Positions 18,959 through 27,739 of a DNA stretch of 64,000 nt are shown one piece after another. The translations under genes and the position numbers were made by a program. Source of the stretch: BOKV01 sp041397525 (GTDB lineage: Bacteria > Pseudomonadota > Alphaproteobacteria > Rhizobiales > Rhizobiaceae); assembly GCA_041397525.1 (NCBI GenBank), contig JAWKWL010000001.1:496001-560000 (forward strand), read 5' to 3'. The notes below the pieces were generated by a model that saw only the letters and a program-made list of their open reading frames with translations, had not been told where the DNA came from and did not search any database. The first letter of the stretch is position 1. Each line of letters opens with the position of its first letter.

Positions 18959-20719
18959 CTATCGCGTGGAAACCAGTGCAGCATTACCGGGAAGCCCGAA
19001 TTCCGGCTTCACGCCAAGGATAGCGGCTGAGCGTCGGATGATATTGCTTACCATTGGTGCTGCGTTCGACCCGGCAGTCGCACCGCTCTTGCCGGCTTCA
19101 GGCTTGGGTTCATCGATCACCACCAACACCACATATTGCGGATCGTCGATCGGGAATGCGGCGAGAAACGCATTGAAGCGCTTGTCGCCGGAATACCGCC
19201 CGTGGACGACCTTTTCTGCCGTGCCCGTCTTGCCTCCAACCCTGTATCCCGGCACTTCGGCCTGGCGACCCGAACCGCGCTCGACATTGAGCCGCATCAG
19301 GTAGCGCATCGCGTCGCTGGTGGATTGCTTGACGACCTGCCTCGCAATGGCTTCCGCCTGTGCCTCGCTGCGTGGAAACAGCGTGGGCGAAATCAGCTTT
19401 CCGCCATTCATCAACGCAGCAGCAGCAACAGCAGTCTGCAGGGGTGTGGTCGTGACACCATGACCATAGGAAATCGTCACGGAATTTATCTTCTTCCACT
19501 CCGCCGGTTCAACGGGGGTTGCCACCTCCGGCAGTTCAAAATCCATCTTGTCCAGCAGCCCGATCCGGTGAAGGAATTCACGGTGCGCTTCGACACCAAC
19601 AACATCCGCCATTTTCGCGGTGCCGATATTCGAGGAATAGATGAACACCTCCGGTACCGACAGACGGCGGCGCTTGCCATGAAAATCATTGATGGTGAAC
19701 CCGGCAATCCGCAGCGGCTGCGAAGCATCAAAACTGTCGCGCAGCGTGACCTTGCCGCTTTCAATTGCCATCGCCGTTGTAAACGTTTTGAAGGTTGACC
19801 CCATTTCGAACAGACCAGCCGACATCCGGTTAAGGCGGTCCTTTTTCAATGCATCGACAGGATGGTTCGGGTCATAGTCCGGCACGGACGCAAGCGCCAC
19901 CACCTCACCAGTCCGCGCGTTCAACACCACACCACCGGCAGCTATGGCCTTGTAGCGTTCCATGCCCTTCAGCAATTCATCGAGCACGAAATACTGCACC
20001 CGCAAATCTATGGAGAGCTTGACCGGCTCCATGGCTTGGGAACTAGCCAGCCCTGCATTGCGCAGCGCACGCAATCCACGGTCATCAATGTATTTTTCAA
20101 GCCCGGCAATACCTGCATTGTCGATGTTGACATGCCCGACAATATGCGAGGCGATGTCACCTTTGGGATAGAAGCGCCGCGTTTCCGTCCGGAATCCGAT
20201 ACCAGGAATGCCAAGCCCCAAAATCTGGCTTTGCTGCGCCGGCGTGAGCTCACGCTTGAGCCAGACAAAACCGGCATTGCTTTTGAGGCGCTTGTGCGCG
20301 TCTTCGAGATTGAGATCCGGCAATACCGTGGCAATCTGCTCGACCGCCTCGTCAACATCGACAACCCGCTTCGGCTCGCCATAAAGTGATGCAGTATTGA
20401 TATCGGTTGCGAGCGTCACGCCGTTGCGGTCGACAAGGTCCGGTCGGCGCGCTGAGATAGTCGTATCGGCGAGCATTCGCGCGGTTGCGCCATCAGGTGC
20501 CTGAAAGCCGAAATAGACGAGCCGGCCGACAATCACTCCATAGACGAGGCAAACCAGCGCCATCGCGATCACGATCCGGCCGCGAACCTGTTCAATGGCC
20601 ATCTTGCGCGCACCATCGAGACGCAGATGGCTGGCCAGAAATCCGTTGCCAGCTGACATTTCCTGCTGCCCCGCTTCCGACAGCGAACTCTCGTTATGCG
20701 CCGCGCTCGTATTCATCAT
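18959..20719 (-). CDS. ftsI: Septal transpeptidase FtsI (PBP3)
   Basis: 586 aa class B penicillin-binding protein. One membrane segment near residues 48-70, pedestal domain (RRPDLVDRNGVTLATD), then the transpeptidase domain with catalytic STFK at 308-311, SSN at 362-364 and KTGT from 497. Acts in septal cross-linking with FtsW. Start taken as ATG 20719 (overlaps the ftsL stop as ATGA); ATG 20716 one codon later has slightly better spacing from GGAG. Confidence 0.96.
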   Translation of the reverse strand: MMNTSAAHNESSLSEAGQQEMSAGNGFLASHLRLDGARKMAIEQVRGRIVIAMALVCLVYGVIVGRLVYFGFQAPDGATARMLADTTISARRPDLVDRNGVTLATDINTASLYGEPKRVVDVDEAVEQIATVLPDLNLEDAHKRLKSNAGFVWLKRELTPAQQSQILGLGIPGIGFRTETRRFYPKGDIASHIVGHVNIDNAGIAGLEKYIDDRGLRALRNAGLASSQAMEPVKLSIDLRVQYFVLDELLKGMERYKAIAAGGVVLNARTGEVVALASVPDYDPNHPVDALKKDRLNRMSAGLFEMGSTFKTFTTAMAIESGKVTLRDSFDASQPLRIAGFTINDFHGKRRRLSVPEVFIYSSNIGTAKMADVVGVEAHREFLHRIGLLDKMDFELPEVATPVEPAEWKKINSVTISYGHGVTTTPLQTAVAAAALMNGGKLISPTLFPRSEAQAEAIARQVVKQSTSDAMRYLMRLNVERGSGRQAEVPGYRVGGKTGTAEKVVHGRYSGDKRFNAFLAAFPIDDPQYVVLVVIDEPKPEAGKSGATAGSNAAPMVSNIIRRSAAILGVKPEFGLPGNAALVSTR

Positions 20720-21144
20720 TCGATCTCCGCGCCTTCCCGTTCCCCCGCAGAATTCGAGCCCTTCGCAGTTTCCCTGCTGATCGAACCGGTTTTGATGCCA
20801 TCCTTGCCATTGTTGACGGCGGCAGCCTTTTCCGGTTCACCCGTCACCGGTGGAACCGTGCCACGGTCCGGAATTTCTCCGATCCGGCCAATCGCCGATG
20901 GCTCGGTCGGCACCAGGTCAAGTTGCTCGCGATATCGTTCCGCCAGCTTTTCGAGCCGCTCGGGGCTGGTCAGCAGGCTCCAGTCAGCATTGAGAATGTC
21001 GATTGCCTCCTGCTCCAGTCGAAGCCGGTGCTCCAGCTTGGCCACACGCTCAAGCGCAATGCGCGAGTCATGCTTGACCTTGAATGTCCAGGCAGCCCCC
21101 GCCACAAGTGCAGCAATCATCACCACGTCAAGCGTGCGAAACAT
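20716..21144 (-). CDS. ftsL: Cell division protein FtsL
   Basis: 142 aa. Short N-terminus, one membrane span at about 7-21, then a coiled coil with heptad-like Leu/Ala spacing (about 28-70), as in FtsL of the FtsQLB complex. The tail after residue 80 is Pro/Gly/Ser-rich and low in conservation. It starts 17 bp inside rsmH, and its stop overlaps ftsI, which matches the standard dcw order. Primary sequence is weakly conserved in this family, so position supports the call. Confidence 0.88.
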   Translation of the reverse strand: MFRTLDVVMIAALVAGAAWTFKVKHDSRIALERVAKLEHRLRLEQEAIDILNADWSLLTSPERLEKLAERYREQLDLVPTEPSAIGRIGEIPDRGTVPPVTGEPEKAAAVNNGKDGIKTGSISRETAKGSNSAGEREGAEIE

Positions 21145-22186
21145 GATCCATCCCCCCAGGAGTCGCGAATTGCGCCAATCCCACCAGATTGGGCAGGCTC
21201 ACACTCTCGATCCCGCCGTCTCGCGGCGGCACGGATGTGCGCACCGCCATGCGTAGCTTGGCCGAACGCGCCCGTGAATTCTCAACTGCCTCCGCATCGC
21301 TGGCAGCAATCATTGATTTGCCTGGCTGGTGGAAAGTCGGAGCCTCTCCTGCCGCCGCAGGCATGTGCCGTGATCCACCGCCAGACTTGCTGCGTTCGCC
21401 CAAAAAGCGTTTCACTATGCGGTCTTCAAGTGAATGGAAACTGACGACGACCAGCCTGCCACCCTCTTTCAGGATGCGTTCCGCAGCCACCAGCGCCTGC
21501 GCCAGTTCCTCAAGCTCGCGATTGACGAAAATTCGCAAGGCCTGGAATGTCCGCGTCGCCGGATGAATCCGTTCGCCCGGTTTGCGGCCAATCACCTTCT
21601 CGATCAGCGTGGCAAGGTCGAGTGTCCGCGTGAACGGCACAATGCCACGACGTCCGACTATCGCGCGGGCAATTCGGGACGCTTGTTTTTCCTCACCCAG
21701 AATCCCGATTATTCGGATGAGGTCATTCTGCGCGGCCTTGTTGACGACATCCGCCGCACTGGGACCGGACTGCTCCATGCGCATGTCGAGCGGCCCGTCC
21801 TTTTGGAACGAAAAGCCGCGCTCAGCCTCATCGATCTGCATCGACGAAACGCCAACGTCCAGCACCACACCGTCTACACGATCATGGCCGCACGCCTTGG
21901 CAATCTTCTCCAGTTCGGAAAACCGGCCTTGTTTCAACACGATACGCCCCCCGGAGGCAGCTACCACCGGCCGGCCATTGCGGATGGCGTCGGGATCACG
22001 GTCAATTCCGATCACGAAAGCGCCCTCATCGGCAATCGCGGAACTGTATCCGCCTGCCCCGAATGTTCCGTCGACAATGACGCTTCCGGAACCTGGCTGC
22101 AGTGCCGACAGGACCTCGCGAAGCATCACGGGAACATGACGTACCGGTCCGCCAGCATTGGCTTTTTCGCCGCTGCGATCCGTCAT
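21128..22186 (-). CDS. rsmH: 16S rRNA (cytosine1402-N4)-methyltransferase RsmH
   Basis: 352 aa SAM-dependent methyltransferase (MraW) modifying the ribosomal P site. HVPVMLREVLSALQP, VDGTFGAGGYSSAI (SAM motif I), GVVLDVGVSSMQID, FSFQKDGPLDMRM and VVSFHSLEDRIVKRF are all family blocks. The ATG at 22186 overlaps the mraZ stop as ATGA; the longer open frame reaching into mraZ is a shadow. Confidence 0.97.
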   Translation of the reverse strand: MTDRSGEKANAGGPVRHVPVMLREVLSALQPGSGSVIVDGTFGAGGYSSAIADEGAFVIGIDRDPDAIRNGRPVVAASGGRIVLKQGRFSELEKIAKACGHDRVDGVVLDVGVSSMQIDEAERGFSFQKDGPLDMRMEQSGPSAADVVNKAAQNDLIRIIGILGEEKQASRIARAIVGRRGIVPFTRTLDLATLIEKVIGRKPGERIHPATRTFQALRIFVNRELEELAQALVAAERILKEGGRLVVVSFHSLEDRIVKRFLGERSKSGGGSRHMPAAAGEAPTFHQPGKSMIAASDAEAVENSRARSAKLRMAVRTSVPPRDGGIESVSLPNLVGLAQFATPGGMDHVSHA

Positions 22187-22677
22187 GACCCCTGCTCCCT
22201 GCCTGCAGCACCCGCCGAGGTCCCGGAAGACATCACTGCATTGGAACCAAGCGACCGCTTCAAGGCGCGCACCCTTTCGCGCGCCGAGGAGCGATATTCC
22301 TCGTATTCGCCCGGTTCCCAAATCCAGAATGAGCGTCCCCGCCCTTCGAAAAGTACCTTGTCGGTAATTCCGGTCTGCTCGCAAATGCGGTCACTGAGCT
22401 GGAAACGGCCTTCGCCATCCAGCTTCAATTCCAGCGCATCGCCATTGATGTAAAAGGACCAGTCCTCATATTCCTGCGAAAACGGGTCCAGTTGCTCAAG
22501 CCGCTTCTGGTACCAGGCGATCATGTCATGCCCGCCTGCCTCGACCACACGGTGATCGACCGACATCAGCGCATGCAATTCGCCCTGGTTCTTCAGCACC
22601 GCACGGAAGGAAGCAGGAACGGATACCCGGCCCTTTTTGTCGACATTATTGATCGTGTTCGATGTGAAACGATCCAT
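22183..22677 (-). CDS. mraZ: Transcriptional regulator / dcw operon repressor MraZ
   Basis: 164 aa with two SpoVT/AbrB-like folds (about 1-50 with NNVDKKGRVSVPASFR, and about 85-130 with LDGEGRFQLSDRICEQ). In E. coli and mycoplasma MraZ binds repeats upstream of its own gene and controls the dcw operon. ATG at 22677 with GAAGG 4 bp upstream. The C-terminus beyond residue 145 is a short basic, low-complexity extension. A matching phased repeat array lies about 170 bp upstream (see operator entry). Confidence 0.95.
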   Translation of the reverse strand: MDRFTSNTINNVDKKGRVSVPASFRAVLKNQGELHALMSVDHRVVEAGGHDMIAWYQKRLEQLDPFSQEYEDWSFYINGDALELKLDGEGRFQLSDRICEQTGITDKVLFEGRGRSFWIWEPGEYEEYRSSARERVRALKRSLGSNAVMSSGTSAGAAGREQGS

Positions 22678-22849
22678 GACGCCTTCACTGTCCCTTCCAG
22701 CCCGCCGCCGCGAGCGCCCCAAAATTACGCAAAAACACTCGGCAAATCATTGTTCTTGCAGTGTTATTTCCCATCGCCTGGCCACAACAAACAACCAGAG
22801 GGACAAACACGACTGCCGAATGAACAAAACGGCAAATCAACCGAGTTTT

Positions 22850-22883
22850 TGGGATAACATGGGGAAATTTGGGGGTCAATGGG
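22850..22883 (+). promoter_or_regulatory. Predicted MraZ operator: four TGGG repeats phased at 10 bp
   Basis: TGGG begins at 22850, 22860, 22870 and 22880 on the plus strand, exactly one helical turn apart. MraZ is known to bind TGGG-containing direct repeats separated by 5 nt in front of mraZ. Here the array is on the strand opposite to the operon and 170-200 bp upstream of the mraZ ATG, between mraZ and a divergent J-domain gene. The rest of the 22678-23126 gap has no gene I can support. Confidence 0.75.
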
Positions 22884-23126
22884 AGAAAGTCCCACCATTT
22901 TGGGCTTTGGCGCTGGAAATGCAGCGCAGGGGCAATCATCCTTCGTTAACCCTAACGCAGCGTTAACCCGGCCCATTTTTGCAGCGGTTTTGGAAAATTG
23001 GGGATGAGTCAAAGTGACTCAGGCCGCCAGGAGCAACCACATCTCTCAGGGAAAACACCGGTTGAACCTGCCCTTAACGGTTTCATGCCATCATGGCTGC
23101 CAACCGGAACCCTGCAAGGTGTGGTG

Positions 23127-23594
23127 ATGTTCGAGAACAAGCCCAGACGAACCAAGGTGCGCATCGAGGCGGAGTTGTACCTTGACGACGGAAGCCAAAT
23201 CCTTTGCCGGATTGGCGTGGGCCAGGGCGAACGCCTGTCCGATGCGCTCAATGACGAAAGACAGTTCCTGCCGGTCGAGACCATGCAGGGGCAGGTCATC
23301 ATCCTGCGCAAGACGACAATCGCGAAAGCTGTCCAGCTTGACCAGAAAATAGAAAATGCAAACGCTACCGACCCCTTCGAGATTCTGGGCGTGCCGCGCA
23401 ATGTCAGTGACGACGACCTGAACCATGCCTATCGCGGCCTTTGCCATGCCAACCATCCCGACAAGCTGCTGGCAGCGGGCATGTCGCAGCAGTTCGTCGA
23501 AATGGCAACGTCCCAAATGGCGCGCATCAACGATGCTTATGAACGCATCCGCTCGCTACGAAAGCAGGAGCACGAGGCCGACACCGTGAATTGA
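23127..23594 (+). CDS. J-domain protein with N-terminal small beta domain
   Basis: 155 aa with the chosen ATG at 23127, preceded by AAGG at 7 bp. Residues 5-65 form a basic, beta-rich segment (RRTKVRIEAELYLDDGSQ) and 83-145 a J domain with HPD at 110-112 (CHANHPDKLL), so it should stimulate an Hsp70 such as DnaK. The frame stays open upstream to a TTG at 22998 and an ATG at 23004; those extra residues look less protein-like, but a longer form cannot be excluded. Divergent from mraZ. The client is unknown. The J-domain tail resembles that of the TerB/J-domain protein at 25789. Confidence 0.8.
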   Translation: MFENKPRRTKVRIEAELYLDDGSQILCRIGVGQGERLSDALNDERQFLPVETMQGQVIILRKTTIAKAVQLDQKIENANATDPFEILGVPRNVSDDDLNHAYRGLCHANHPDKLLAAGMSQQFVEMATSQMARINDAYERIRSLRKQEHEADTVN

Positions 23595-23605
23595 CCGGGA
23601 CAGGC

Positions 23606-24030
23606 AAAAGCACCAGCCGGCCTGTAAGCCGGGTTCTGTATGGCCCATGCAGTTTCCTGCACGGACGTGGCGGCCATTCCTCTGGGGCATCCGTTGCCGG
23701 CTGCCTCGGCGCGACCCACCCGGACAACTGGCTTGAAAACATGCCTGCCCCTCCTTTCGGAAAGGCGCGTTGTCCCTATTCGGTCTTGCTCCCGATGGGG
23801 TTTGCCCTGCCGCCGCCGTTACCGGAAGCGCGGTGGGCTCTTACCCCACCCTTTCACCCTTTCCGCAGCATGCTGCGGTGGTCTGCTTTCTGTGGCACTT
23901 TCCCTCGGGTTGGCGGGTAAACCCGTTTCCCCGGCCGGAAGTTATCCGGCATCGTGTTTCCATGGAGCCCGGACTTTCCTCCACCGCGGCCTTTCGGCGC
24001 TAGCGGCAGCGGCTGCCCGGCCGGCTGGTA
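23606..24030 (-). ncRNA. rnpB: RNase P RNA, bacterial type A
   Basis: Catalytic RNA that matures tRNA 5' ends. On the minus strand the conserved GAGGAAAGTCCGGGCTCC block maps at 23981-23964 and CAGAACCCGGCTTACAGG at 23638-23621. The ends pair: ACCAGCCGGCC (24029-24019) with GGCCGGCTGGT (23622-23612), a perfect 11-bp P1 helix that fixes both boundaries. A TTTT run at 23609-23606 gives the terminator. A promoter lies directly upstream. Open frames over this stretch on either strand are spurious. Confidence 0.95.
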
Positions 24031-24035
24031 CGCCC

Positions 24036-24064
24036 TGCATATGGGGCTTGGCAGGCCTGGTCAA
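24036..24064 (-). promoter_or_regulatory. Promoter of rnpB
   Basis: Minus strand TTGACC (24064-24059), 17-bp spacer, TATGCA (24041-24036). The P1 5' strand of rnpB begins about 6 bp further on, which is the expected transcription start distance. Confidence 0.75.
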
Positions 24065-24181
24065 GAAAAGCCCGCATTCGCGGCACATGCCCGATTTCCG
24101 GCGCAATCGGCAGCAAGGTTAACCGGAAGTTTACAAGGGGCGCGGTAACCAGTTTCCACCCAATCGAACAGGATGATCCGC

Positions 24182-25015
24182 ATGGACCCCAAAGACAGCA
24201 AATTTGCCGCCATGATCGACCGCAGGCGCCTGATAACCGGTGCCGCCGCCTACGCAGCATCGTCGCTGATCCTGCCCGGCCTTGCTACGGCTGCCGCCGT
24301 CAAGAGCGTCAGCTACGGCTCCAACACGCTCGACATATACCCGTCCGGCAAGGACAATTCGCCTGTCATGATCTATGTCCATGGTGGAGCCTGGCTTGCC
24401 GGCAGCAAGAGCCGTGTCGGCTCGCAGCCGGATTTCTACAGCAGTCTTGGCTACACCTATGTCTCGGTCGGTTACACGCTCTACCCTTCGGCCAGTGTCG
24501 AGCGCCAGGCACGCGAGATAGGCCAGGCCGTTGCCTGGGTCAGGGCCAATATCGGCAGATATGGCGGCAATCCCAACCGCGTCGCACTGTCGGGACATTC
24601 GGCTGGTTGCCACCTGGCTTCGCTCGCCAGCCTTTCAGGCCTTGCCACCGGCATCAAGGCACTCATCGCCAATGACACTGCAGCCTATGACCTCAGCTAT
24701 CTGGCGGAAATCAACAATGGCCGCCTTCCAGCCCTTTATGCCCGTCCCTTTTCCGACCGTTCCAAATGGACCAACTGGTCGCCCTACAATTATGCCGGCC
24801 AGTCGGCACGCTTCCCGGTTCTGGTCTGCTGGTCTGGCGGACGCGACCGCGGCCGCATCTCGAAGCGCTTTGCCGACCGCCTGCAGGCGGCGGGATATCC
24901 GGTTTCCCGTTTCAATGGCGGCTCCTACAATCACATCTCCATCCAGAACGCGATGGGCAGGCGCGGTGACAGGCTAACCAGCGCCATGACGGCATTTCTG
25001 GGGGCCAATGTTTAG
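24182..25015 (+). CDS. Exported alpha/beta hydrolase (esterase-like)
   Basis: 277 aa. The ATG at 24182 has AGGA 8 bp upstream (an ATG 9 bp earlier is too close to the site). DRRRLITG followed by a hydrophobic stretch to about residue 39 looks like a twin-arginine-style or ordinary signal peptide. The catalytic domain has the oxyanion motif HGGAW at 67-71 and nucleophile elbow GHSAG with Ser140; a His in YNHIS near the C-terminus completes a likely triad. This resembles the carboxylesterase/kynurenine formamidase-like group. Substrate unknown. Convergent with the amidase gene. Confidence 0.82.
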   Translation: MDPKDSKFAAMIDRRRLITGAAAYAASSLILPGLATAAAVKSVSYGSNTLDIYPSGKDNSPVMIYVHGGAWLAGSKSRVGSQPDFYSSLGYTYVSVGYTLYPSASVERQAREIGQAVAWVRANIGRYGGNPNRVALSGHSAGCHLASLASLSGLATGIKALIANDTAAYDLSYLAEINNGRLPALYARPFSDRSKWTNWSPYNYAGQSARFPVLVCWSGGRDRGRISKRFADRLQAAGYPVSRFNGGSYNHISIQNAMGRRGDRLTSAMTAFLGANV

Positions 25016-25027
25016 GGACAGGAGACC

Positions 25028-25792
25028 CTAGACCGGTTCGCCGGACAGGCTCTTCAGCAGTTTGTGCAGCGTCGCAATGGTGGACTGGTCGGCAATGCCA
25101 TCGACGCGATGCGGCCGGAAATGTCGCTGGAACGCCGTGACCACCGTTTCGGTGTCGCTGTCATATTTCCCTGTCTCGGCCAGTCCATAGCCATAGGTGG
25201 CAAGCAGAATCTGCAATGCGGAGATCGGGGCACCCGCATCCCCGGCCTGGAAGAAGCGGCCGCTGCCAACGGGTTCTGCCGGTACGAAGTGCCCGATACC
25301 CTCACGGTGCAACTCCTCCCAGGGAAACAGTTCGCCTGGATCCTGCTTGCGGTTTGGCGCTATGTCGGAATGCGCGACCACATTGCGCGCTTGAATCGAA
25401 TTTCGCTGGACAATATCCCGCGCAAGACGGCTTACCGCTTCCATCTGCGCATCGGGAAAAGCCCGGTAGCCGAATTCATGACCCGGATTGACGATCTCGA
25501 TACCGACGGAGTACGCGTTGCAGTTGGAACGCCCGCGCCAGGTGGAAATCCCGGCATGCCACGCCTTGATGCTTTCGGGCACCATCTGCACCGTCAGCCC
25601 GTCTTCAAAAACCAGATAGTGGCACGAGACCCGGCTTTCTTCGCAGGTCAGCCAGTCGAGTGCCGCCATGCCAGATTGCATGCCGGTATAATGCATGACC
25701 AGCATTTCGATCTTTTCGCCAGAAGGCCGTTCACTGAAATTCACGGCAGGCCGTATATCGCCAACCCAGTCGCTGTCGGCAATGAAACTCAC
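25028..25792 (-). CDS. AmpD-type N-acetylmuramoyl-L-alanine amidase with peptidoglycan-binding domain
   Basis: 254 aa. Amidase_2 domain at about 25-165 with zinc ligands H34 (VMHYTGM), H141 and D151 in AHSDIAPNRKQDPGELFPW; then a PG-binding helical domain (about 185-250). No signal peptide is visible, so a cytoplasmic cell-wall recycling role like AmpD is likely: cutting L-Ala from anhydro-MurNAc. The ATG at 25792 overlaps the stop of the upstream J-domain gene (ATGA), so the two are translationally coupled. Confidence 0.9.
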   Translation of the reverse strand: MSFIADSDWVGDIRPAVNFSERPSGEKIEMLVMHYTGMQSGMAALDWLTCEESRVSCHYLVFEDGLTVQMVPESIKAWHAGISTWRGRSNCNAYSVGIEIVNPGHEFGYRAFPDAQMEAVSRLARDIVQRNSIQARNVVAHSDIAPNRKQDPGELFPWEELHREGIGHFVPAEPVGSGRFFQAGDAGAPISALQILLATYGYGLAETGKYDSDTETVVTAFQRHFRPHRVDGIADQSTIATLHKLLKSLSGEPV

Positions 25793-26487
25793 AATCCGCG
25801 CTCCAGTTTCACCTGCTCCCAGGCGTGGTTGATCGCTGCCAGCCGGTCATTGGCAATTGTCACGAATTCTGCCGGAACCCCGCGCGCGATCAGCATGTCG
25901 GGATGGTTGTCTTTCACCAATTGCCGGTAATGCGCCCGCAATGCGTCATTGCCCAGTTCACGATCTGCACCAAGGATCAGGTATGGATCACCCTCGTCCG
26001 GGTTCAGGTGACGCGCCTTTATCCTGGCATAGTCCCTGCCCTTGATGTTGAAAATTACCGCCACGTAATCAAGGAATTCAAGTTCCTTGTCATGCATCAA
26101 CCCGTCCGCCTTGGCGATGTGGAACAACCCGTCCATCACATCCTCCAATATCTGGGTTTCGCCGGGAAAGAGACCTGCAACCTGGCGCGCATAGCTGTCG
26201 AAACCTGCAACATCCTGTTTCGCCAGATTGTAAAGCCGCGCAACGTTTTGTGCTTCCTTTTCGGGAATGGCAAAAATATCGCGAAACGCCTCCACCTCGT
26301 CCGGTGTCACAATGCCATCGGCCTTGGCCATCTTGGCGGAAAGCCCGATCATGGCGATCGAAAAGGCAACCTGTCTGCGAGTTTCGCTGTCACCCTCGAA
26401 AACCGTGCGCAAGCGCTCGATCACAGCCGAAAACGCGCCTGTCGCTGCCGTGGAAATGATTTCACCGAATCGCCCGAGAACTGTCAT
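25789..26487 (-). CDS. TerB-domain / J-domain protein (DjlA-like)
   Basis: 232 aa. Residues 38-150 form a TerB-like helical domain with acidic metal-site motifs (AKADGIVTPDE and its repeat AKADGLMHDKE); residues 168-230 a J domain with HPD at 195-197. The domain order matches DjlA, but the N-terminal membrane segment of E. coli DjlA is not obvious; only a weakly hydrophobic stretch is seen near 8-22. Probably a DnaK co-chaperone in envelope stress. Coupled to the downstream amidase. Confidence 0.87.
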   Translation of the reverse strand: MTVLGRFGEIISTAATGAFSAVIERLRTVFEGDSETRRQVAFSIAMIGLSAKMAKADGIVTPDEVEAFRDIFAIPEKEAQNVARLYNLAKQDVAGFDSYARQVAGLFPGETQILEDVMDGLFHIAKADGLMHDKELEFLDYVAVIFNIKGRDYARIKARHLNPDEGDPYLILGADRELGNDALRAHYRQLVKDNHPDMLIARGVPAEFVTIANDRLAAINHAWEQVKLERGL

Positions 26488-26603
26488 GGCGCCAATCTAT
26501 TGCAATGCGGCGGGCGACAAAAGTTGTTGCCCGGTCGCAGCCGATTGTTTCCGGGGTCAAAATCGCGATTGCCCAAGGCTGGACCTGCGTCTATAGTCCT
26601 CCA

Positions 26604-27497
26604 ATGACCGCTCATCCACCTGCCGAGAGCCATTCGCCCAACATGCTTCTTGCCTACCTGCTTGGCCTGGCGGGGGTGGTGATTTTTGGCGTGACACTGC
26701 CTGTAACGCGACTGGCGCTCGCCGATTTCTCACCCTGGTTCATTACCTTTGCGAGGGCGCTGCTGGGTGCAGGAGCGGCACTGACATTCCTTGTGATGAC
26801 CGGGCGCAAGCTGGGCCATGCCGAAAACTGGCGGATATTTCTGGCCGGCCTGTTCCTGATCTTCGGATTTCCGGCTTTCATGGCATTGGCAATGCAAAGC
26901 GTTCCCGCCTCACATGGTGGCGTGGTTCTGGGCTTCCTGCCGATTGCAACTGCGGCGATTGCAGCGCTGATTGCAGGCGAGCGCCACAGCCTGCGCTTCT
27001 GGCTGCTGTGCATGTTGGGCGCGATCATTGTCACGGCTTATTCACTGAGCAGGGGCGAGGGAAACTCCCGTGGCGCAAGCCTTGGCGACCTGTGGTTGCT
27101 GCTTGCTGGCCTTTGCGCCTCGTCCGGCTATGTAATATCGGGAAAACTCGCCCGCACAATGCCGGGTTGGGAGGTGATTTGCCGTGCACTTGTCCTCAAC
27201 CTGCCACTGATTGCTGCAGGCGTCTGGCTCTCCTTTGAACCAGCATTCCTTTCACCGTCAAATGCCGGGCTCATCGCCCTGACCTATCTGGGTTTCGGAT
27301 CCATGTTTCTGGGGTTTTTTGCCTGGAACAGTGCACTTGCCATGGGTGGCATTGCGCGAATCGGCCAGGTTCAACTGCTGCAGACCTTCGTCACGCTCGC
27401 AGCGTCTGCCCTGATTCTGGCTGAGCACATCGACGCGGTGACCATGTTGACCGCACTCGTGGTCACGGCACTGATCTTTCTGACGCGAAGAAGCTAG
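26604..27497 (+). CDS. EamA/DMT-family permease
   Basis: 297 aa with about ten membrane segments in two EamA repeats (about 17-145 and 160-295), including the typical GxxxWGVTLPVTR-type start and the LGFGSMFLGFFAWNSAL block of the second repeat. An inner-membrane drug/metabolite transporter of unknown substrate. ATG at 26604; the ribosome site is weak, and ATG 26643 is an alternative. Monocistronic by spacing. Confidence 0.87.
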   Translation: MTAHPPAESHSPNMLLAYLLGLAGVVIFGVTLPVTRLALADFSPWFITFARALLGAGAALTFLVMTGRKLGHAENWRIFLAGLFLIFGFPAFMALAMQSVPASHGGVVLGFLPIATAAIAALIAGERHSLRFWLLCMLGAIIVTAYSLSRGEGNSRGASLGDLWLLLAGLCASSGYVISGKLARTMPGWEVICRALVLNLPLIAAGVWLSFEPAFLSPSNAGLIALTYLGFGSMFLGFFAWNSALAMGGIARIGQVQLLQTFVTLAASALILAEHIDAVTMLTALVVTALIFLTRRS

Positions 27498-27498
27498 T

Positions 27499-27594
27499 TT
27501 ATTCGGTAATAGCGTCCTCTTCGCTCAGGCAGCTTTCAAATGCGACCGAGGTGAAGAGCGCGAACAAGGTTAGGGCGTAAAAGACTTTTTCCAT
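27499..27594 (-). CDS. Possible 31-aa single-span small protein
   Basis: Short frame on the minus strand, ATG at 27594 with GAGA 6 bp upstream; two further in-frame ATGs exist at 27600 and 27609. The product is MEKVFYALTLFALFTSVAFE followed by an acidic tail with one Cys. This gives a single hydrophobic segment, like many bacterial small membrane proteins or a minimal signal peptide. The stop lies 1 bp beyond the end of the convergent permease gene. No family recognised; conservation in relatives would decide. Confidence 0.35.
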   Translation of the reverse strand: MEKVFYALTLFALFTSVAFESCLSEEDAITE

Positions 27595-27739
27595 GATCAT
27601 TCTCTGCATGTCTGACTGACAAATCTGATTGCCGTCTGTTTCGATGAGCCCCTGATTGCACTTCGAACATGATCATGATTGGACCGCATTGCGGCCAAAT
27701 TCCGGCAATCCGGGGGTATCTTCGTGCAGGGTGATATTC

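Noticed and set aside
23591..24260. Several open frames on both strands over 23.6-24.1 kb
   Set aside because: They lie over rnpB, whose conserved blocks and end-pairing helix explain the sequence.
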